Shown here: positions 1 through 5,598 of the stretch, in pieces
Layout: each line of letters starts with the position of its first letter
Numbering within the stretch: position 1 is the stretch's first letter
Source: an uncultured Odoribacter sp.
Lineage (GTDB): Bacteria; Bacteroidota; Bacteroidia; Bacteroidales; Marinifilaceae
Direction of reading: 5' to 3'
NCBI GenBank assembly: GCA_947176455.1
Contig: CAMWQQ010000049.1
Span: 1 to 9,379, forward strand
Length of the DNA: 9,379 nucleotides
The notes under the pieces: model-generated
What the model was told of the DNA's origin: nothing
Seen by the model: the letters and a program-made list of their open reading frames with translations, nothing else
Database searches by the model: none
Made by a program: the position numbers and the translations under genes

Positions 1-16
1 GATCAACACTCGCCTC

Positions 17-103
17 CTAAGACTTCACACCTCTACGCATACCGATAATTTCAGCCAAAGGCTTTGCCAAGAAACAAGTCACGCATATCGGGCAGATATT
101 CAT
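17..103 (-). CDS. Small Cys-containing ORF, 28 aa, unknown function
   Basis: A 28-codon ORF starts at an ATG (101-103) and ends in TAG (17-19). Its N-terminus reads MNICPICVTC, so three cysteines lie in a CPxC plus CxxC arrangement, followed by a weakly hydrophobic stretch and a basic tail (MRRGVKS). An in-frame TGA lies upstream and no earlier ATG exists. GAGG sits 8 bases before the ATG, and a second purine-rich motif, AGGAGG, overlaps the stop codon and points to a further gene starting just beyond the left edge. The sequence could be a real microprotein, a leader peptide for that next gene, or chance. I do not recognise a family; the Cys spacing recalls a zinc knuckle but is too short to assign. 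Confidence 0.35.
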   Translation of the reverse strand: MNICPICVTCFLAKPLAEIIGMRRGVKS

Positions 104-114
104 ATCAAAACCCT

Positions 115-146
115 CAATCCTACGATTTTTGATGTTTCATTGACAA
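115..146 (-). promoter_or_regulatory. Candidate Bacteroidetes promoter before the 28-aa ORF
   Basis: On the minus strand TTG (144-146), a 21-base spacer and TAGGATTG (115-122) approximate the consensus TTTG-N19-21-TAnnTTTG with one mismatch in the -7 box. Transcription would start about 5 bases before the 28-aa ORF, so the leader would be very short. The match is weak and could be chance. Confidence 0.25.
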
Positions 147-172
147 GCGATTGTTGCAAAGCGCACTGTCAA
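140..172. repeat. Imperfect inverted repeat after the second bactofilin
   Basis: TTGACA (140-145) and TGTCAA (167-172) are perfect 6-base arms, with inner GCG/CGC pairing possible across a bulge. It lies just after the stop of the bactofilin gene ending at 181. No T-tract follows on the minus strand, so it is at best a weak terminator or RNA-processing hairpin. Confidence 0.3.
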
Positions 173-180
173 GTCTGAAT

Positions 181-555
181 TTAATTTTCCTTGGCAGGCT
201 GCTCCCGAACGACATCTTTTTTCAACATCTGGCAGTTGCCGTTGAACATTGCTCCGGGTTCAATGGAAAGCGATGCGGCGGAAATATTCCCCATAACCTT
301 TCCTGACGCTTTCAAGGCTACCGAACCGGAAGCCACGACGTCTCCAATGACAATTCCCTGAACATCTACGTTCACACAATCCACATTACCTTCCAACTTC
401 GCGGTTGAACCTACGACCAGCCTTCCGGAAGTAATAATTTTACCTTTGATAAAGCCATCTATCCGAATGTCATTTTTAGTTTTAATGTCACCCACGATGA
501 CTGTACCTTCACATAACAAATTAACGGCATTAACTGCCGGATTTTCTTTACTCAT
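181..555 (-). CDS. Bactofilin family protein (downstream paralogue)
   Basis: A 124-aa polymer-forming cytoskeletal protein. Bactofilins are small cytoplasmic proteins that fold as a right-handed beta-helix and polymerise without nucleotide, usually as membrane-linked scaffolds for cell-wall enzymes or shape. The sequence shows the repeating short beta-strand/Gly pattern of the family (GTVIVGDI, RIDGFIKGKI, GRLVVGS, KLEGNVDC, VQGIVIGDV, GKVMGNI) between about residues 15 and 105, flanked by short polar tails. Length is normal for the family. I chose the ATG at 553-555 because AAGG lies 8 bases before it; an ATG at 561 and a GTG at 564 are in frame but sit too close to that motif. Only 15 bases separate it from the upstream bactofilin, so the two are probably co-transcribed and may co-polymerise. 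No M23 peptidase partner is visible inside the window. Confidence 0.88.
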   Translation of the reverse strand: MSKENPAVNAVNLLCEGTVIVGDIKTKNDIRIDGFIKGKIITSGRLVVGSTAKLEGNVDCVNVDVQGIVIGDVVASGSVALKASGKVMGNISAASLSIEPGAMFNGNCQMLKKDVVREQPAKEN

Positions 556-570
556 AACCATCACCTTAAT

Positions 571-921
571 TTATTTCGACGCATTTTTCAATTTCAATCC
601 CAACTCGATTTTCGCACCTACGACAATTTCCATGCATACCGTGGTCAAAGTTCCCTTTACAACGGCATCGGCACCCAAAATAGCCTTCCCCTCCACACAC
701 ACATCTCCTGCAATCACACCATTCAAATACAATTCCCGACAATTCACCTTCCCGTCAATCCTTCCTCCTTTGTTGACAATCAACCGACCTGCACACTCGA
801 CACTCCCCACGACAAGCCCTTCCAGACAAATGTCTTTCTCCGACTTGATATCCCCCTGAATATCGGTGTCGACCAACAGTCGGCTTCCTGAACAGCTGAT
901 GTCAAAACAATCTTGATTCAT
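571..921 (-). CDS. Bactofilin family protein, cysteine-rich (upstream paralogue)
   Basis: A 116-aa bactofilin and the first gene of the pair. The beta-helix core runs from about residue 15 to 108, with the family's regular hydrophobic/Gly rhythm (DTDIQGDI, ICLEGLVVGSV, GRLIVNKGGRIDGKV, LNGVIAGDV, ILGADAVVKG). It carries seven cysteines (positions 5, 10, 32, 43, 61, 75, 96), against three in its neighbour, which is unusual for a cytosolic beta-helix protein and might mean metal or redox chemistry; this is inference. The ATG at 919-921 is preferred over an in-frame GTG at 972, because a -7-like box (938-945) lies only 16 bases before it and a start at 972 would lie upstream of the transcript. 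It likely acts with the bactofilin 15 bases downstream as a membrane-associated scaffold; the specific client is not shown. Confidence 0.87.
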   Translation of the reverse strand: MNQDCFDISCSGSRLLVDTDIQGDIKSEKDICLEGLVVGSVECAGRLIVNKGGRIDGKVNCRELYLNGVIAGDVCVEGKAILGADAVVKGTLTTVCMEIVVGAKIELGLKLKNASK

Positions 922-937
922 ATTGTAAATTTCAGAC

Positions 938-945
938 CGAAGATA
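938..945 (-). promoter_or_regulatory. Probable -7 promoter box for the bactofilin pair
   Basis: TATCTTCG on the minus strand matches TAnnTTYG and sits 16 bases before the bactofilin ATG, similar to the spacing for other genes in this window. The only TTTG upstream (962-965) is 16 bases away rather than 19-21, so the -33 element is poor. Confidence 0.45.
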
Positions 946-1096
946 CAACAACTTATCGGAACAAAAAACCATTTCCGCATTTTTTTGATTTTTTTAGCTA
1001 CCGAGAACTTCATTTTCAAACACAAAATGATTTCCTGTAGTCCCGTACTGTCTCTCTATCAGTTCGAACGATAAGTTTTAAAGCCGGAAGAATATG

Positions 1097-1128
1097 AAAC
1101 GGGCTGATTCAATCAAACCAGCCCGTTT
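1097..1128 (-). terminator. Strong hairpin after fabH (probable terminator)
   Basis: AAACGGGCTG and CAGCCCGTTT form a perfect 10-base stem. On the minus-strand RNA the stem grows to 13 pairs through a G-U wobble (AAACGGGCTGGTT with AATCAGCCCGTTT) around a 6-base loop, so it is more stable in the fabH direction. It starts 21 bases after the fabH stop. No strong U-tract follows, so it may terminate imperfectly or protect the 3' end. Confidence 0.65.
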
Positions 1129-1148
1129 ATGTTCAATCCGTGTTCTTC

Positions 1149-2156
1149 TTATTTCTTGGGGTCGTATGCCCATTTCAACCAAACCGCTCCCCACGTGAAT
1201 CCGGCACCAAAAGCGGCAAGAATCAGGTTGTCTCCCTTTCGGAGCTGATTTTCCCACTCGTACAGGCACAACGGAATCGTTGCGGAGGTGGTGTTTCCGT
1301 ATTTCTGGATGTTAATCATCACCTTGGAAGCATCCAGTCCCATACGGTCTCCGGTGGCGGCGATGATGCGCAGGTTCGCCTGATGCGGAACCAACCAAGC
1401 AATGTCATCGGCAGAAAGATGATTTTTCTCCATGATTTCGGCTGCTGTATCCGCCATTTTGGTCACAGCGTGCTTGAACACAAATTGACCGTCCTGGTAG
1501 ATGAAATGCTCCCGGTTCGTCACCGTTTCGATAGAAGGGGGATTCAACGAACCGCCCGCTTTCATATACAAATGGTCGCGTCCCATCCCGTCCGAGCGCA
1601 AAATATGGTCCATTACTCCCAGCTCCTCATTCGTCGGCTCCAGCAACACGGCGGCGGCAGCATCACCGAACAAGGGACAAGTCTTGCGGTCGGTATAGTC
1701 CGTAATGACGGACATCTTCTCGCATCCGACAAAGACCACCTTCTTGTATCGTCCGCTTTCCACATATTGCGTCGCAGTCACCAATCCGAACAAGAATCCG
1801 GAGCATCCTGCGTTCAAGTCAAAACCGAAGGCATTTTTCACGCCGACCATATCGGCAATGACCTGGGCGTTTGCCGGGAAGTGCATATCCGGCGTCACCG
1901 TGGCGCAAATCAGCAAATCCACCTCTTCCGGTTTCGTTCCCGTCTTTTGCAACAGGTTTTCCACTGCCTGCGCACCCATCCAGGCACTGCCCTTCGTGGG
2001 GTCTTTCAGAATCCTTCTCTCTTTTATCCCTACCCGGGTCATAATCCACTCGTCGGAAGTGTCCACCATTCGGCTCAATTCCTCGTTGTTCAGAATGTAA
2101 TCGGGGTAATATGCCCCTACTCCGGTTATTATGGCTCTTGGCCTGTTTGTCTGCAT
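1149..2156 (-). CDS. fabH: 3-oxoacyl-[acyl-carrier-protein] synthase III (KAS III)
   Basis: Condenses an acyl-CoA primer with malonyl-ACP to start type II fatty-acid synthesis in the cytosol. The 335-aa protein has the thiolase fold and an intact Cys-His-Asn triad: C118 in [14 protein letters not shown]258 in VPHQANLRI and N288 in [11 protein letters not shown]. The N-terminal [18 protein letters not shown] and [13 protein letters not shown] motifs and the C-terminal [10 protein letters not shown] glycine motif are also typical. I start at the ATG 2154-2156, which gives the usual N-terminus; a GTG 36 bases upstream would add 12 unsupported residues. It lies downstream of rpmF in the same orientation, a widely conserved linkage, though plsX, present between them in Escherichia coli, is absent. 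A hairpin in the 133-base rpmF-fabH gap could adjust its expression. Confidence 0.97.
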   Translation of the reverse strand: MQTNRPRAIITGVGAYYPDYILNNEELSRMVDTSDEWIMTRVGIKERRILKDPTKGSAWMGAQAVENLLQKTGTKPEEVDLLICATVTPDMHFPANAQVIADMVGVKNAFGFDLNAGCSGFLFGLVTATQYVESGRYKKVVFVGCEKMSVITDYTDRKTCPLFGDAAAAVLLEPTNEELGVMDHILRSDGMGRDHLYMKAGGSLNPPSIETVTNREHFIYQDGQFVFKHAVTKMADTAAEIMEKNHLSADDIAWLVPHQANLRIIAATGDRMGLDASKVMINIQKYGNTTSATIPLCLYEWENQLRKGDNLILAAFGAGFTWGAVWLKWAYDPKK

Positions 2157-2228
2157 AACAAAAATATTAATCAGAGATGTACTCCTCAGCACACCAAGGG
2201 TAAATTCATCAACTATATAAACAACCTT

Positions 2229-2251
2229 AGCCCCCTAATCGATAGGAGGCT
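2229..2251 (-). promoter_or_regulatory. Hairpin in the rpmF-fabH intergenic region
   Basis: On the minus-strand RNA, AGCCTCCTA and TAGGGGGCT form a 9-pair stem (one U-G wobble) around a 5-base loop. It lies 38 bases after the rpmF stop and about 70 bases before the fabH ATG. No U-tract follows directly. It could be a partial terminator, attenuator or RNA-processing site separating the very high expression of L32 from that of FabH. This is inference from position. Confidence 0.4.
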
Positions 2252-2289
2252 GGCTGTCGTATGATCTAAATAACCTTTTCGTGTCAAAA

Positions 2290-2475
2290 TCAAGCTACCA
2301 CTGCTTTCTCAATAGCCAGCTTTCCTCTGTAATATCCGCATTCAGGACATACTGTATGATACTGTACAGCAGCACCACAGTTAGAACACTTCGCAATAGC
2401 GGTTACCGTCAGCGCATCGTGTGTTCTTCTCTTATTTCTTCTCTGTTTTGAGGTTCGATGTTTCGGATGTGCCAT
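2290..2475 (-). CDS. rpmF: 50S ribosomal protein L32
   Basis: A small basic protein of the large ribosomal subunit, 61 aa. It opens with the family hallmark MAHPKHRTSKQRRNKRRTHD and carries a four-cysteine zinc site, CSNC (C30, C33) and CPEC (C43, C46), so it is the zinc-binding C+ form of L32 rather than the cysteine-free form some bacteria use under zinc limitation. The ATG at 2473-2475 gives the normal length. It starts 13 bases after the stop of the yceD-like gene and is certainly in the same transcript. Upstream of the ATG the leader is A-rich without a Shine-Dalgarno motif, as usual for Bacteroidetes. Confidence 0.98.
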   Translation of the reverse strand: MAHPKHRTSKQRRNKRRTHDALTVTAIAKCSNCGAAVQYHTVCPECGYYRGKLAIEKAVVA

Positions 2476-2488
2476 TTCTCTTTTATTT

Positions 2489-3001
2489 TTAGTTATTAAT
2501 TAATTTCTTAAGCTCGTCCCATCTCGGGTCTGTCGGCTTTTCGTCTTCTTCTCTGACATATTGGTGAAGGACCTCGCGCATCTCTTCGTCGCACTCCCCG
2601 TCCGGATGTACCATCCGCATCGGGTAATGAAGCATATAGGCTTCGTAAAGATATGTGCTCAAATCCAAAAAATCATCGGTCGGTGCAACAATGATGTAAT
2701 CGTCGTCATTCCCCTCTTCCCTCGTGCTCTGCTTGACAAACAAGTTCATTTCCCCTTCCACCGGGATGCTTACCTCGCCCAGACAACGGTCACACACGGC
2801 TTTCACCCTTCCGTTGATTTTTATTTTCACTTCCATCAGCAGGGAACTTTTCCGGATTTCAACCGTCGCCTCCACCACTCCCTGCGTTCCTTTCGTCGCT
2901 TCGAAACAATCGAAGAACGTATTGTCCAGGACATACTCAAAAGAGTGTTTCCCCTCTCCCAGTCCCCGGAATGCGATTTTATATTCTCTCAACCTGTCCA
3001 C
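2489..3001 (-). CDS. YceD/DUF177 family protein
   Basis: About 170 aa, of the DUF177 (YceD) family, which is nearly always encoded beside rpmF and has been implicated in 23S rRNA accumulation in bacteria and plastids. Seen here: the family's central CDRCLGEV motif (Cys at about 70 and 73), an upstream beta-rich domain with EYVLDNTFF, an acidic stretch (EEGNDDDY), the DLSTYLYEAYMLHYPM segment and a C-terminal DPRWDELKKLI. The start is a judgement: an in-frame TTG at 3023-3025 lies inside the -7 promoter box and cannot be transcribed in full, so translation must begin at GTG (2999-3001, giving MDRLREYKI) or TTG (2990-2992, giving MREYKI). I chose the GTG because it best matches the N-terminal pattern I recall for Bacteroides relatives. 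It is the first gene of the cluster with rpmF and fabH. Confidence 0.88.
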   Translation of the reverse strand: MDRLREYKIAFRGLGEGKHSFEYVLDNTFFDCFEATKGTQGVVEATVEIRKSSLLMEVKIKINGRVKAVCDRCLGEVSIPVEGEMNLFVKQSTREEGNDDDYIIVAPTDDFLDLSTYLYEAYMLHYPMRMVHPDGECDEEMREVLHQYVREEDEKPTDPRWDELKKLINN

Positions 3002-3022
3002 TGACTTAGAAGTAAAACGGCG

Positions 3023-3030
3023 CAAAGATA
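3023..3030 (-). promoter_or_regulatory. -7 promoter box for yceD-rpmF-fabH
   Basis: TATCTTTG on the minus strand is a perfect TAnnTTTG box, 21 bases before the proposed GTG start. The nearest TTTG upstream (3055-3058) is 24 bases away, longer than the usual 19-21, so the -33 element is uncertain. The box fixes the start of the downstream gene because an upstream TTG start overlaps it. Confidence 0.65.
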
Positions 3031-3068
3031 AAAGAAAAAGTAAAAAGTAAAAAGCAAAAAGCGAAAAA
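3031..3068. repeat. A-rich heptamer-like tract (AAAAAGT/AAAAAGC)
   Basis: About five imperfect copies of a 7-base unit, AAAAAG followed by T or C, lie between the rsgA stop and the yceD -7 box. Phased A-tracts of this kind bend DNA and may act as an UP-like element for the yceD promoter; the period (7 bases) is not the helical repeat, so this is tentative. Confidence 0.45.
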
Positions 3069-3084
3069 ACACGATTTACTCCCT

Positions 3085-4002
3085 TTAGCGGTATTTCCCG
3101 CTCTCTTCCAGCATACTGAGGTAGCTGGCATACCTCGTCTCGCTGATTTCATCCCGTTCCACCGCCTCCAGCACGGCGCATCCCGGCTCGTGGACGTGCG
3201 TGCAGTTGTAAAAACGGCACGCTTCCGCCCGGGCAAAGATTTCGGGGAAATAATGGGATATTTCCTCCTTCTTCATATCTATCGTGCCAAAACTGCGGAT
3301 GCCCGGCGTGTCGATGATGAATCCCCCTCCGCTCAACGGGAACATCTCGGCAAAAGTCGTCGTGTGCTTTCCCGAATCGTGGGCGTCCGAAATCATCGCC
3401 GTTTTCAATTGCAAGCCCGGTTCTATCCGGTTAATCAGGGACGATTTCCCCACGCCCGACAACCCCGACAGGACAGACACCTTGTCCCTCAACAACTCCC
3501 CGACCGCGGGAAGGTTCTCTCCGGTCAGCGTGGAAACGGCGAGGCAGGGATATCCTATCTTGCCGTAAATCGCGGACAAGCCTCCCAGCATCGCCCGGTC
3601 CTCCTCGTCATACAAATCCAGCTTGTTGAACACCAGGGTCACCGGAATGTTATACGCTTCCGCGCTGGCAAGGAAACGGTCGATAAACACCGTCGAGGTG
3701 ACCGGATGATTGACCGTCACGACCAGAAGCGCCTGGTCCACATTGGAAGCAAGGATATGCGCCTCTTTCGACAAATTCGTCGACTTGCGGATGATGTAAT
3801 TTTTCCGGGGCGTTATCCCGGCTATCACATAGCCGTCCGCGCTTTCCTCCACCTCCACGACATCCCCCACGGCAACCGGGTTGGTCGTCCGGATGCCCTC
3901 CATACGGAACTTCCCGCGAATACGGCATTCCAACTGTTTCCCGTCGTCCAATCGCACGACATACCAGCTTCCGGTTGATTTAATGACAGTGCCTCTCTCC
4001 AT
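3085..4002 (-). CDS. rsgA: Ribosome small-subunit-dependent GTPase A
   Basis: A 305-aa circularly permuted GTPase that checks late 30S subunit maturation and is stimulated by the 30S particle. Domains in order: an N-terminal OB fold (about 1-65), the G domain with permuted motif order G4 NKLD (126-129), G1 GLSGVGKSS (180-188), G2 HTTT (213-216) and G3 DTPG (231-234), then the C-terminal zinc site C262-x4-C267-x-H269-x5-C275. All ligands and nucleotide-binding residues are present. The ATG at 4000-4002 gives the normal family length; the frame stays open upstream to 4749, but that part is antisense to rdgB. It is transcribed away from rdgB from a shared 129-base region with a -7 box 18 bases before the ATG. 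No clear terminator separates it from yceD downstream. Confidence 0.97.
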   Translation of the reverse strand: MERGTVIKSTGSWYVVRLDDGKQLECRIRGKFRMEGIRTTNPVAVGDVVEVEESADGYVIAGITPRKNYIIRKSTNLSKEAHILASNVDQALLVVTVNHPVTSTVFIDRFLASAEAYNIPVTLVFNKLDLYDEEDRAMLGGLSAIYGKIGYPCLAVSTLTGENLPAVGELLRDKVSVLSGLSGVGKSSLINRIEPGLQLKTAMISDAHDSGKHTTTFAEMFPLSGGGFIIDTPGIRSFGTIDMKKEEISHYFPEIFARAEACRFYNCTHVHEPGCAVLEAVERDEISETRYASYLSMLEESGKYR

Positions 4003-4019
4003 AAACTTATTATTTCCAG

Positions 4020-4053
4020 ACAAAGATAACAAGAAGATTTTATTTATCTTTGT
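4020..4053. promoter_or_regulatory. Symmetric divergent promoter region of rsgA and rdgB
   Basis: Two perfect -7 boxes face outwards: TATCTTTG on the minus strand (4021-4028, toward rsgA) and TATCTTTG on the plus strand (4045-4052, toward rdgB). Together they make a perfect inverted repeat with 10-base arms (ACAAAGATAA, TTATCTTTGT) and a 14-base spacer. Each box lies where the -33 region of the other promoter would be, so RNA polymerase could probably occupy only one at a time. No TTG -33 element is visible at the standard distance for either. The rdgB transcript would carry a leader of roughly 70 bases. Confidence 0.65.
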
Positions 4054-4072
4054 ACGGAGAACTTTGATTTCA

Positions 4073-4120
4073 ATGCGCCGGACATCGGTGCGGATTCCGT
4101 TCGTACTCCGAATTTTATAA
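4073..4120 (+). CDS. Possible 15-codon upstream ORF in the rdgB leader
   Basis: An ATG (4073-4075) opens a short frame, [15 protein letters not shown], ending in TAA (4118-4120), 11 bases before the rdgB ATG. It is Arg-rich and lies wholly inside the predicted rdgB leader. It could affect rdgB translation, but nothing beyond position supports it, and it may be chance. Confidence 0.15.
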   Translation: MRRTSVRIPFVLRIL

Positions 4121-4131
4121 ACTGCGACCCT

Positions 4132-4722
4132 ATGAAAATCGTATTCGCCACCAACAACAAGCATAAACTGGAAGAAATCAACCAACTGCTGAGCAATCAG
4201 CACGAGATTGTCTCCCTGTCGGACATCGGCTGTCACGACGACATTCCGGAGGACCACGACACCCTGCAAGGCAACGCCCTGCAAAAAGCCCGTTACATCA
4301 AGGAGCATTTCGGCTACGATTGTTTTGCCGACGACACCGGACTGGAGGTGGATGCGCTGGACCGGCGTCCCGGCGTCTACTCCGCCCGTTATGCCGGTCC
4401 CGAAAAGGACTCCCGGAAGAATATGGAAAAAGTGCTGTCGGAAATGCAGGGCATTTCGCAACGCAAGGCTTGTTTCCGCACCGTCATCGCCTTGATTCTG
4501 AACGGACAGGAACACCTTTTTGAAGGACGCGTGGACGGAGAAATCCTGACGGAACGGCACGGCGACGCCGGATTCGGATACGACCCCATTTTCCGCCCCG
4601 ACGGATATGCGGAAAGTTTCGCGGAAATGCCTATGGAGGAAAAAAACAGAATCAGCCACCGGGGCAGGGCGACGCAAAAATTGGCGGAATTTCTGAAAAC
4701 CATTGCTCCGGAGATGCCCTGA
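4132..4722 (+). CDS. rdgB: Non-canonical purine NTP pyrophosphatase (RdgB/HAM1 family)
   Basis: Hydrolyses dITP, ITP and XTP to the monophosphates plus pyrophosphate, keeping deaminated purines out of DNA and RNA; cytosolic and Mg-dependent. The 196-aa protein is of normal length. Motifs in order: N-terminal [10 protein letters not shown] (about 6-15) binding the triphosphate, the metal-site [10 protein letters not shown] (67-76, general base equivalent D68), GVYSARYAG (81-89), the nucleobase-contacting FGYDPIF (148-154) and SHRGRA (175-180). The ATG start gives the standard [10 protein letters not shown]-terminus. recO begins 27 bases downstream on the same strand, so a DNA-maintenance operon is likely. 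Confidence 0.97.
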   Translation: MKIVFATNNKHKLEEINQLLSNQHEIVSLSDIGCHDDIPEDHDTLQGNALQKARYIKEHFGYDCFADDTGLEVDALDRRPGVYSARYAGPEKDSRKNMEKVLSEMQGISQRKACFRTVIALILNGQEHLFEGRVDGEILTERHGDAGFGYDPIFRPDGYAESFAEMPMEEKNRISHRGRATQKLAEFLKTIAPEMP

Positions 4723-4749
4723 CGTTCCGGCAACCAAAAACCGTTTCAA

Positions 4750-5466
4750 GTGGAACTCTGCAAAGCCGTCATATTAAAAACGCAGTCTTATTCAGATACC
4801 CGGAAAATCATCCACGTCTATTCCCTGGAAAAAGGCTACCTCTCCCTGATGTCGCCCTCTTTCCTGTTCAAGCGAAAAAACAACCCGGTACATCTTATGC
4901 AGGTATCGGAAATCGAATATTCCGGGAACGAAAAAAGCCGTTTCCAGCAATTGAACACGATTTCCCCGTTGCTCAACCTGCCTACCCTGTACTTCGACGT
5001 GGTCAAGATGAACATCCTTTTGCTGTGGGGGGAGGTGCTCGACCTGTTGCTGAAAAACGAAGGCAAGAACGAAGCCTTGTTTGAATTTGTCGTCCGCTCC
5101 GTGGAATACCTGAACTCCGCCACCCAGGGCGTCGGCAATTTCAACCTCCTGTTTCTCTACCGTCTCGCCGGACTCATCGGCTACCGCATCCACTCGGAAT
5201 CCTGGCAGGAGGGATATGTGTTCAGCATCCAGGACGGCGGTTTTCATCCGGCGGACGACGGAACCGCCCGCATCTCCGGTCCGAACACCGCGACCGCCAT
5301 ACACAGACTCTGCACCTGCCCCGTCCACGAGGCGAAAGACATCCCCTTGAACCAGTCCGCCCGCAACACCCTGCTCGACATCATCTTCCTCTTCTACACC
5401 ACCCACCTCGGCATCGACTTCAACATCAAAAGCATCCAGGTCATCCGGGAGATTTTTCAAAAGTAA
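4750..5466 (+). CDS. recO: DNA repair protein RecO
   Basis: RecO binds single-stranded DNA and SSB and, with RecR, helps load RecA in the RecF recombination pathway. The 238-aa product has the N-terminal OB-fold pattern KAVILKTQSYSDTRKIIHVYS and GYLSLM (about residues 5-35), and a helical C-terminal domain ending in GIDFNIKSIQVIREIF, as in Bacteroidetes RecO. The start is GTG at 4750-4752; there is no ATG nearby and the GTG gives the expected N-terminus. The zinc-finger cysteines of some RecO proteins are not clearly kept; CTCP lies near residues 188-191. It follows rdgB by 27 bases. There is no terminator behind it, and the promoter of the next gene starts only 7 bases after the stop codon. 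Confidence 0.92.
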   Translation: MELCKAVILKTQSYSDTRKIIHVYSLEKGYLSLMSPSFLFKRKNNPVHLMQVSEIEYSGNEKSRFQQLNTISPLLNLPTLYFDVVKMNILLLWGEVLDLLLKNEGKNEALFEFVVRSVEYLNSATQGVGNFNLLFLYRLAGLIGYRIHSESWQEGYVFSIQDGGFHPADDGTARISGPNTATAIHRLCTCPVHEAKDIPLNQSARNTLLDIIFLFYTTHLGIDFNIKSIQVIREIFQK

Positions 5467-5472
5467 ATCTCA

Positions 5473-5503
5473 TTGAGTTATACTAAGTTTTTTTGTATCT
5501 TTG
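5473..5503 (+). promoter_or_regulatory. Promoter P1 upstream of the PtuA-like gene
   Basis: TTG (5473-5475), a 20-base spacer and a perfect TATCTTTG (5496-5503) fit the Bacteroidetes housekeeping consensus. It starts 7 bases after the recO stop and would give a leader of about 90 bases containing the inverted repeat at 5536-5549. Confidence 0.65.
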
Positions 5504-5535
5504 ATTTTGCCCTAGATACTTCTGCTCGACAAAGC

Positions 5536-5549
5536 GCAAGTAAACTTGC
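5536..5549. repeat. Inverted repeat in the ptuAB leader, overlapping the P2 -33
   Basis: GCAAGT (5536-5541) and ACTTGC (5544-5549) are perfect arms around AA; with two mismatches the symmetry extends four bases further on each side (AAGC... and ...TTTT). It covers the TTG -33 of P2 and lies in the P1 leader, so it could be a repressor operator or an RNA hairpin. The surrounding 5490-5576 also resembles, from memory, an intergenic sequence repeated in Bacteroides genomes. Confidence 0.55.
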
Positions 5550-5576
5550 TTTTGCTCTCGCTTATTTGTATCTTTG
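5546..5576 (+). promoter_or_regulatory. Promoter P2 upstream of the PtuA-like gene
   Basis: TTG (5546-5548), a 20-base spacer and a perfect TATCTTTG (5569-5576). The -7 box ends 22 bases before the ATG at 5599, a spacing close to that of the other promoters in this window, so this is the best candidate for the main promoter. Confidence 0.7.
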
Positions 5577-5598
5577 CATTGTACGAAACCCAGATACG

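Noticed and set aside
1140..2264. Long plus-strand open frame (374 codons)
   Set aside because: Antisense to fabH, whose catalytic motifs are all intact; the translation has no recognisable domain.
3087..3102. Hairpin at the rsgA stop (AGCGG/CCGCT) as terminator
   Set aside because: Only five pairs, overlaps the stop codon and the U-rich stretch is about 17 bases away.
4003..4749. Extension of the rsgA frame upstream to 4749 (about 249 extra residues)
   Set aside because: It lies antisense to rdgB and past the rsgA -7 box; rsgA has its normal length and N-terminus from 4002.
4792..5460. Minus-strand open frame of 222 codons
   Set aside because: Antisense shadow of recO in GC-rich sequence; composition biased to Val/Asp/Glu and no domain.
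5473..5598. 42-residue N-terminal extension of the ATPase
   Set aside because: This stretch contains two full promoters and a palindrome; the ATG at 5599 gives the typical N-terminal strand before Walker A.
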